The position numbers and the translations under genes were made by a program. A stretch of DNA of 64,000 bases. Source: Owenweeksia sp965214115 (GTDB taxonomy: Bacteria > Bacteroidota > Bacteroidia > Flavobacteriales > Schleiferiaceae). The first letter of the stretch is position 1; each line of letters starts with the position of its first letter. Below the pieces are notes generated by a model that was not told the DNA's origin, made no database searches, and was given only the letters and a program-made list of their open reading frames with translations. The stretch is from NCBI GenBank assembly GCA_965214115.1, contig CBDCAU010000001.1:186001-250000 (forward strand), given 5' to 3'. This document shows, one piece after another, positions 58,908-64,000 of this stretch.

Positions 58908-59327
58908 CTATTGCGAATGCAGCGCCAATTTATTTCCCTCGCTGTCCAAAAACAAGGCAAAATGCCCGCCCTCTTCGCTGATAAAAGTTTTGCCCATCAG
59001 CACCCGGCCGCCGGCCTCTTCGATGCGCGAAAGGATTTCTTCCATTTGGTTGCCCGCGTTCAGATAAATCAACGTCCCCTTGTCGCTGGGGAAGCTACCT
59101 TCGCCCGCCACCACTGCGCCGCTGATGCCATTGGAATCTGGAAACAGCGCCATCTGATAATTATTCACCTCCGAGGTTTCCATTTTTATATCAAAAATGG
59201 TTTCGTAGAAATGATGCGCCCGCCCAAAATCTATCGCTGAAATTTCAAACCAAGTCACATAATTTTTGATGGCCTTTTTGCGCTTCGCAGGTTTTTTGGT
59301 GCCGCTCGTAGTTCCCATAGAAATCAA
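58908..59327 (-). CDS. VOC-superfamily (glyoxalase-like) protein
   Basis: 139 residues; a basic N-tail (GTKKPAKRKKAIK), then two babbab units: NYVTWFEISAIDFGRAHHFYETIFDIKME and TLIYLNAGNQMEEILSRIEEAGGRVLMGKTFISEEGGHFALFLDSEGNKLALHSQ. Metal-site histidines are few (H39 area and HFALF), so it may be a binding or noncanonical member. Substrate unknown. An alternative start, MGTTSG, is four codons downstream of the first Met. Confidence 0.85.
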   Translation of the reverse strand: MISMGTTSGTKKPAKRKKAIKNYVTWFEISAIDFGRAHHFYETIFDIKMETSEVNNYQMALFPDSNGISGAVVAGEGSFPSDKGTLIYLNAGNQMEEILSRIEEAGGRVLMGKTFISEEGGHFALFLDSEGNKLALHSQ

Positions 59328-59381
59328 TGATTTAAGGGTGAAAAAGTAAACAATTTTTTAGACTTGGAAAAACTTTGGCTT

Positions 59382-60536
59382 TCAGGTTTGGGGATTGGCG
59401 GGCGGCGGCGTCCCTTGCGCCAGTCCTTCTTCGATCCGTGCATTTTCCTCAATGCTGCTTTGAGAAAAAACTTCGGTGCGCGCCTCGTTTTGAATAGCGG
59501 GGTTTTCCATCTGCTCCTTGCCGTGTGGCGCCGAATCCACGGGGGCGTGTGGCATCGGGTGGCCTTGCGGCAATTCATTTTCGTTCTGTGCGCTTCCCTT
59601 TGATTGCTTGTCGTCGGGCATTATGTGGTTGCCCTCATCGTCCATTTCCACGGGCACCGACATTACCTCCTTGATTTTCTGCCAGCGCGTGGGTTTTTTC
59701 AGCTCGCCCAGTTTTTCCAGTTCGTCAAAGCTATGCTGTTTTTCACGGTGGTAAATGTCAAAATCCACGTTACGGTCGCGGAAGCTTTTCAGTGGTTGGC
59801 CCAGTCGCAGCAAGCCGTTTTCGCGGCTGCGCGATACGCGGTCAATGTCTATTTCGATGGGGATCATTTCCGGCCCGGTGCTGGCTTGGTACAAAACCCG
59901 ACCATCTGGCCCGCATACGATGGAGCGCCCCGTGCCGCCGTCCCCCAGACCATTCACATCAAAATAATAGCATTGGTTGGTGGCGGCCGTGGTTTGCGCC
60001 AAAGCCAGTTCGATGTCGCGGTCGATGGTGCCGGTCAAGGTGGGGTGCAGAATCACGTCGCAACCCATTACCGCCAAGGTGCGCGACGTTTCGGGAAACC
60101 AAGCATCGTAACAAATACTGACCCCAAACCGGCCAATATCCGGCACATCAAACGTCATAAATTTATCACCACCCGTTACCCCAACTTCGTAGGGATAAAA
60201 GGGGAACATTTTGTCATACCTCCCCACCACTTCCCCATCGGGATTGATGACCGTGGCAGTATTGAAAATCTTGCCCTCTTTCTTTTGAAACATCGAACCG
60301 GGAATCAGCCATATATTGTGTTTCTTGGCCAGCTCCTGGAACTGTTTTTCCGTGTCGTTCGGAAATTCTTTGGCATAAACGGTCAGCGGCCCAAACGCCG
60401 CCAACTCGCTGAACACCACCATCTGTACCCACGGATACACGCTCATCAGCACGTCGATTTTGTGCTTCATCAAGGGTACGTTGCTGTGGCCGGCGGCCAC
60501 CGGCATTTGTACGCCGGCTATTGAAAAGGGTTTCAT
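59382..60536 (-). CDS. Carbon-nitrogen hydrolase (nitrilase family) with long acidic tail
   Basis: 384 residues. The catalytic triad is complete: Glu44 (VFSELAAFG), Lys109 (GRYDKMFPFYPYE), Cys142 (VSICYDAWFPET). The core is about 290 residues; the remaining 90 are a low-complexity tail rich in Glu, Gln, Pro and His (DDKQSKGSAQNENELPQGHP). The family includes N-carbamoylputrescine amidase, beta-ureidopropionase and omega-amidase, all cleaving amide or ureido groups of amines. Neighbouring PLP enzymes suggest an amine-related amidase, but specificity is not assignable. Confidence 0.88.
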   Translation of the reverse strand: MKPFSIAGVQMPVAAGHSNVPLMKHKIDVLMSVYPWVQMVVFSELAAFGPLTVYAKEFPNDTEKQFQELAKKHNIWLIPGSMFQKKEGKIFNTATVINPDGEVVGRYDKMFPFYPYEVGVTGGDKFMTFDVPDIGRFGVSICYDAWFPETSRTLAVMGCDVILHPTLTGTIDRDIELALAQTTAATNQCYYFDVNGLGDGGTGRSIVCGPDGRVLYQASTGPEMIPIEIDIDRVSRSRENGLLRLGQPLKSFRDRNVDFDIYHREKQHSFDELEKLGELKKPTRWQKIKEVMSVPVEMDDEGNHIMPDDKQSKGSAQNENELPQGHPMPHAPVDSAPHGKEQMENPAIQNEARTEVFSQSSIEENARIEEGLAQGTPPPANPQT

Positions 60537-60540
60537 TTAT

Positions 60541-60927
60541 TTACGATTTTTTCGAATGACGATTTGCGATTGAAAAATCCTAAATTATAAATCCGAAGAA
60601 CCAAACAAATTCAAAATTTTAAAAAATAAAATTCAAAAAGTTGGACGTAATTATCGGTGGAAATAGTTTAGAATTCTATGTTTTTTTTATTTAAAATTTG
60701 CTCAGGATTCAGGCTTTGGTTTTAGTTTAAATTTTGTTACATCCTAAAATCAAAATATCAAACACGAAACAAATCCAAGATTTATAAGATAAAATTCAAC
60801 CAGTGAAACACAGTTTTCAGCGGAGACGCTTTAGAATTTTATACTTTTCTTATTTAGCCCCGCACGTGCGGGATTGTTTGGTTCTTAGAGTTTCGGATTT
60901 AGAATTTTCTCGCCAACTAATTTTCAA
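60541..60927. repeat. AT-rich element with terminal inverted repeats and internal duplication
   Basis: AGAACCAAACAA (60597-60608) and TTGTTTGGTTCT (60874-60885) are exact inverted repeats near the ends. Inside, two diverged copies of an about 89-base unit start at ACAAATTCAAAATTTT (60606) and ACAAATCCAAGATTTA (60769) and end TTTAGAATTCTATG...TATTTA and TTTAGAATTTTATA...TATTTA. CCCGCACGTGCGGG (60859-60872) is a perfect palindrome. There is no reading frame, so it may be a nonautonomous, MITE-like element. Confidence 0.55.
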
Positions 60928-60939
60928 TTAGTTGGCGAG
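60909..60939. repeat. Perfect 14-bp hairpin over the aminotransferase stop codon
   Basis: CTCGCCAACTAATT and AATTAGTTGGCGAG pair perfectly around TTC. The stop codon of the aminotransferase gene lies in the right arm. No T tract follows on the minus strand, so it is not a standard terminator; it might protect the mRNA 3' end. Confidence 0.6.
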
Positions 60940-62259
60940 CGGACTCGGCTCCATCAATATCTTCGACAGTTCCTCCTCCATTATGTTCAGGCCCATTTCC
61001 AGTTGCTCATCGGTGATAACGAGTGGGCAGAGGACACGGATGACATTTTTGTGAGTTCCGGCGCTGAGCAAAATCAAGCCGCGGCGCGCGCAAGAATTGA
61101 CCAGTCGCGCGCAAGTTTCTTTGTCCGGCTGGCGGGGGTCGTTGTTCTTTACGAATTCGATGCCCATCATCGCGCCCAGCCCGCGCACGTCGCCGATTCC
61201 GGGGAAGCGCTCCTTCATTTCATTGAAACGGTTGCGGATTTTTTGGCCGATCTCCTCGCCGCGCGCGTTCAGGTTTTCGTCTTCCATAAATTTCAGTGTG
61301 GCCAGCGCGGCCGCACACGCCACGGGGTTGCCGATGTACGTCCCACCAATGGTGCCCGGCAGCGCCGCGTCCATCACGTGCGCCTTGCCCACCACCGCAC
61401 CAATGGGCAGGCCGCTGCCCAAGCTCTTCGCCCAAGTGCTGAGGTCGGGCGTTACGCCAAAATGCTGGTACGCCGCCCATTTCCCCGTGCGGCCGAAGCC
61501 ACTTTGCACCTCGTCAAAAATCAGTGCGATGCCGTATTCATCGCAAAATTTGCGCAGTCCTTCCAGATAGCGCTGCGGCGCCACGTTGAAACCGCCCTCG
61601 CCCTGCACCGGCTCAATAATCACCGCCGCCACGTCGTTCGGGTCCACCATATTGCGCATACTTTCGTGGATGCGTTTCAGCTCTTGGTCCACGAACTGTT
61701 CCTCCGTCATCCCGCCGCCGTAGCGGTAATAGTTGGGAAATGGCAGGCGGTAAACTTCCGGCGCGAACGGTCCGCAGTTCAGTTTGTAATCAATTTTGGA
61801 AGTCAGCGTCATCGCCATCATCGTGCGGCCGTGGAAGGCGCCGGTGAAGGAAATCACCGCATCGCGCCCCGTGGCTTGGCGGGCGATTTTGATGGCGTTT
61901 TCCACCGCCTCGGCGCCGGTGCTCACCAGCATCACCTTTGTGTGGTCGCCGTGGGGGAAAATCTCCGTCAGCTTTTCGCACAGCGCGATGTAGGGTTCGT
62001 AGGTCACCACGTTGAAGCTGGTGTGGATGTATTTCTGCGCCTGTTCGATGATGGCCTCCACCACCGGCTCGGGGCAGTGGCCGGCGTTCACCACGCCGAT
62101 GCCGCCCGCGAAGTCAATCAACTGGTGGCCGTCCACGTCGGTGATGATGGCGCCTTTGGCCTCGCTCACCGTGGCGGTGTTGAACACGCCTACACCATTG
62201 GCTACCACCGCTTTGCGGCGCGCCAAAAGTTCCTCGCTCTTGCTTTTGGTTGCTATCAT
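60928..62259 (-). CDS. Class III aminotransferase (4-aminobutyrate/omega-amine type)
   Basis: 443 residues, PLP-dependent. VMLVSTGAEAVENAIKIARQATGRDAVISFTGAFHGRT, the substrate region EPVQGEGGFNVAPQRYL, DEVQSGFGRTGK and the Schiff-base lysine in LSTWAKSLGSGLPIGAVVG fit the GABA transaminase branch (GabT-like), which moves the amino group of GABA or similar omega-amines to 2-oxoglutarate. Close relatives also use putrescine or ornithine. Divergent from the Rrf2 regulator gene (about 140 bases apart). Fits as an enzyme of the amine-degradation gene set. Confidence 0.9.
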   Translation of the reverse strand: MIATKSKSEELLARRKAVVANGVGVFNTATVSEAKGAIITDVDGHQLIDFAGGIGVVNAGHCPEPVVEAIIEQAQKYIHTSFNVVTYEPYIALCEKLTEIFPHGDHTKVMLVSTGAEAVENAIKIARQATGRDAVISFTGAFHGRTMMAMTLTSKIDYKLNCGPFAPEVYRLPFPNYYRYGGGMTEEQFVDQELKRIHESMRNMVDPNDVAAVIIEPVQGEGGFNVAPQRYLEGLRKFCDEYGIALIFDEVQSGFGRTGKWAAYQHFGVTPDLSTWAKSLGSGLPIGAVVGKAHVMDAALPGTIGGTYIGNPVACAAALATLKFMEDENLNARGEEIGQKIRNRFNEMKERFPGIGDVRGLGAMMGIEFVKNNDPRQPDKETCARLVNSCARRGLILLSAGTHKNVIRVLCPLVITDEQLEMGLNIMEEELSKILMEPSPLAN

Positions 62260-62338
62260 TTTCTATAAAAATCTAAAATGTTGGGAATGTTTTTGCGTAT
62301 CGCTTTTTGCCTTAGCAATTTTGCTTTGAAAAAGTTTG

Positions 62339-62346
62339 CAAAAGTA
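62339..62346 (-). promoter_or_regulatory. Promoter -7 box of the aminotransferase gene
   Basis: On the minus strand TACTTTTG fits TAnnTTTG and would give a leader of about 75 bases. It lies between the two divergent genes, so the Rrf2 protein may bind nearby. Confidence 0.4.
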
Positions 62347-62401
62347 CAAAATGGCGGGGGTCAATCTTCCTTTTGAAGGGCTTATTTTCGCGCTTCCGAT
62401 T

Positions 62402-62839
62402 ATGCTCTCCAAACGTTCCAAATACGCCATCAACGCGCTGGTTTACTTAGCCCGCCAGCACCGCGAAAACCCCGAGCGCACCACGCCCGTGGCGGAAATT
62501 TCCGAGGCGCAGCACATCCCCGCCAAGTTTTTGGAAGCTATTCTTTTGGATCTGAAAAACAACGGGATTTTGGGCAGTAAGAAAGGGCGCGGCGGCGGCT
62601 ACTATCTCCGCAAAAATCCCACGGAAGTGAACCTCGCGGAAATCCACCGCATCTTCGACGGTGCCATCGGCTTGCTGCCCTGCGTCACCTATCAATATTA
62701 TGAAAAATGCGAGGAGTGCCGCGACGAGGAAACCTGCGGCATCCGCGATGCTATTTTAGAGGTGCGCAACAAAACGGTGGAAATCTTGAAGGAAAATTCG
62801 CTGGCGGAGATATTGCGAAGGGAGGAGGAGAAAAGGTAG
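62402..62839 (+). CDS. Rrf2-family transcriptional regulator
   Basis: 145 residues from MLSKRSKYAINALVYL (open frame extends 22 codons upstream without a family match). The N-terminal winged helix is SKRSKYAINALVYLARQ...VAEISEAQHIPAKFLEAILLDLKNNGIL...KGRGGGYYL. C-terminal cysteines Cys94, Cys103, Cys106 and Cys112 (CVTYQYYEKCEECRDEETC) could hold an iron-sulfur cluster, as in IscR and NsrR. Likely controls the divergent aminotransferase gene, or a wider redox/iron response. Confidence 0.9.
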   Translation: MLSKRSKYAINALVYLARQHRENPERTTPVAEISEAQHIPAKFLEAILLDLKNNGILGSKKGRGGGYYLRKNPTEVNLAEIHRIFDGAIGLLPCVTYQYYEKCEECRDEETCGIRDAILEVRNKTVEILKENSLAEILRREEEKR

Positions 62840-62894
62840 GGGGTGGGTTGAGGGCACACGTTGCAAACGCGCGCCAGCAGGTGAGTCTTTATTA

Positions 62895-63116
62895 CTACAA
62901 TCCAAGAAATTCCTTAATGTCTTCCTTTTCTAACCGGGTAGATTGGCCATCTTTGATTTGCTGTCGGCTCTCTTCAATCTTGGCCACAAATTCAGGATTG
63001 TAAGGTGCTTCTTCGGCAGTTTTAAACTTGATTTTGAGCGCGGACAAAAAAGCCTCCAAGGCATTTTGTTGCTCGCGGGTGCTGGGCTGGGCGGTGATGA
63101 TGGCGGGGGTTTCCAT
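62895..63116 (-). CDS. Orphan antitoxin-like small protein (DUF2683-type)
   Basis: 73 residues. TREQQNALEAFLSALKIKFKTAEEAPYNPEFVAKIEESRQQIKDGQ followed by TRLEKEDIKEFLGL is the pattern of small Bacteroidota antitoxins linked to RelE-type toxins. No toxin frame follows: Rrf2 ends 55 bases away on the other strand. It may be a remnant of a lost pair. Confidence 0.7.
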   Translation of the reverse strand: METPAIITAQPSTREQQNALEAFLSALKIKFKTAEEAPYNPEFVAKIEESRQQIKDGQSTRLEKEDIKEFLGL

Positions 63117-63358
63117 TTTAAAATCCAGAGCTTTAAATTATTTTAACAAAGATAAAGCGCTTTCTAAACTCAAAATGAATCATACCAAAATTTAAGTATG
63201 TAAAATATTCAAACATTTCGCAGTAAACTCTTCTTTTTTCTTCAATTTATAATTTAGTCTAAATAATGCGGGGGTTCGCCAAAGCAACGACTTCTTCAAA
63301 CCAACCGCCAAGCTCCCTCCATCTTTTTGTTTCTTCGCCACATCAAATGTTCACCGCA

Positions 63359-64000
63359 ATGAAAAACGCCATTTTTTTGACCATCAGCGTATTACTGTTT
63401 GTGTCGTGCGCCACCAAGCGCGCGGAAATCGTGGATCTGGATTCTAAAAAGGCGCTGGAGGAGCAAAATTCAAAAGTGAAAAACATCATTCTTTTGATTG
63501 GCGACGGGATGGGGCTTTCGCAAATGTCGTCCGCCTATTATTTTGGGAAATCCGAACCCAATTTTTCGCGCTTTCCCGTGGTGGGGTTCAGCCGCACTTC
63601 TTCCTCTTCCGATAAAATCACCGATTCGGCAGCGGGCGCCACGGCGCTTTCGGCGGGCCAAAAAACCTACAATGGCGCCATCGCCGTGGACACCGACACC
63701 AACGCCGTGGAAACCTTGGTAGAACATTACGCGAAAGCGGGCAAAAAAACCGGGCTGATTTCCACTTCGTCCATCACGCACGCCACGCCGGCCGCTTTTT
63801 ACGCACACGTTGCCTCGCGCAATGCCGAACACGAAATAGCGCGGGCGATGAAGAATGCCCCGGTGGATTTTTTCGCGGGCGGCGGCAAGACATATTTCCG
63901 CGCCAGCGGCCAAAATCCCACCTTGTTACAGGAAATGGAAAACGCGGGCTGGAACATTGACACGACGGAACTTGGAACGGATTTGAAAGAAGGAGAAAAG
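63359..64000 (+). CDS. Alkaline phosphatase family lipoprotein (partial, C-terminus outside window)
   Basis: 214 codons are visible, beginning MKNAIFLTISVLLFVSCATKR; Cys17 is the lipobox cysteine. IILLIGDGMGLSQMSSAY (metal Asp49 in GDGMG) and DKITDSAAGATALSAGQKT with the catalytic nucleophile Ser90 are typical of PhoA-type alkaline phosphatases; HATPAAFYAHVASRN follows. The enzyme would act at the cell envelope, releasing phosphate. The rest of the metal site (DxxHxxGG) lies beyond the window. Confidence 0.9.
   Translation, partial: MKNAIFLTISVLLFVSCATKRAEIVDLDSKKALEEQNSKVKNIILLIGDGMGLSQMSSAYYFGKSEPNFSRFPVVGFSRTSSSSDKITDSAAGATALSAGQKTYNGAIAVDTDTNAVETLVEHYAKAGKKTGLISTSSITHATPAAFYAHVASRNAEHEIARAMKNAPVDFFAGGGKTYFRASGQNPTLLQEMENAGWNIDTTELGTDLKEGEK

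Noticed and set aside
61003..62268. Open frame of 421 codons on the plus strand opposite the aminotransferase gene
   Set aside because: It is the antisense of a clear class III aminotransferase; the long frame comes from GC-biased codons and has no recognisable protein pattern.
1..64000. tRNA or rRNA genes
   Set aside because: No cloverleaf with a TTCRANNC-type arm and no rRNA-like conserved stretch was found when reading the spacers.

Overview
The window comes from a Bacteroidota chromosome. Three or four secreted proteins end in type IX secretion (T9SS) sorting domains, the T9SS component PorQ is encoded, promoters follow the Bacteroidota pattern (-7 box TAnnTTTG) and almost no gene has a Shine-Dalgarno sequence. 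The core gene set (alternative GlmU, PorQ-Cmk, the rsfS-ftsH-LUD-cdsA-psd order) suggests a Saprospiria/Chitinophagia/Flavobacteriia-like lineage; I cannot name the genus. I see no tRNA, rRNA, CRISPR array or intact insertion sequence.

Layout. 0-12.4 kb: envelope and secreted proteins (DUF6029 barrel, TlpA-like redoxin, T9SS cargo) with an acyl-CoA dehydrogenase and acetyl-CoA synthetase that may share a regulatory motif. 12.5-18.9 kb: queG, an ArsS-type radical SAM gene with its peroxidase-like partner, a DUF4160/DUF2442 pair, ddl, coaD and a lipoprotein. 19-28.4 kb: a housekeeping block (NUDIX, pyrE, SRPBCC, birA, rsfS, ftsH, LUD, cdsA, psd) joining protein quality control and phospholipid synthesis. 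28.5-41 kb: accessory genes mixed with core ones: a DUF4143 ATPase with a 33-bp tandem array over its start, cmk-porQ, an HTH/nucleotidyltransferase pair, lon, a RelE-type toxin-antitoxin pair, the alternative glmU, an MntA/HepT module translationally linked to two YdeI-family genes, and a chimeric gene remnant. 41-48.2 kb: a membrane protein, a response regulator, a DUF1800/DUF1501 pair, PPK2, a phosphatase-family lipoprotein and dinB.

48.4-62.3 kb: a set of minus-strand amine/amide enzymes: a C45 (Ntn-type) hydrolase coupled to an ATP-grasp ligase, a large Orn/Lys/Arg decarboxylase, a nitrilase and a class III aminotransferase. It is split by an accessory island (51.0-55.0 kb) with a C5 methyltransferase fused to a MerR-like HTH and an Eco47II-type endonuclease, lying between two near-identical copies of a two-gene cassette, followed by a frameshifted Rpn nuclease gene. 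A further uncharacterised overlapping gene pair with toxin-antitoxin features lies at 58 kb. The window ends with an Rrf2 regulator, an orphan antitoxin-like gene and the start of an alkaline phosphatase lipoprotein gene.

Intergenic DNA is rich in dispersed palindromic repeats of several families, which also produce false N-terminal extensions of reading frames. Two genes (5584-7304 and 54146-54996) are broken by what look like single-base losses in homopolymers; sequencing error cannot be excluded. The best candidates for something undescribed are the amine-metabolism gene set, the 33-bp array on the ATPase gene, the R-M island between duplicated cassettes, and the coupled mntA-hepT-ydeI genes.
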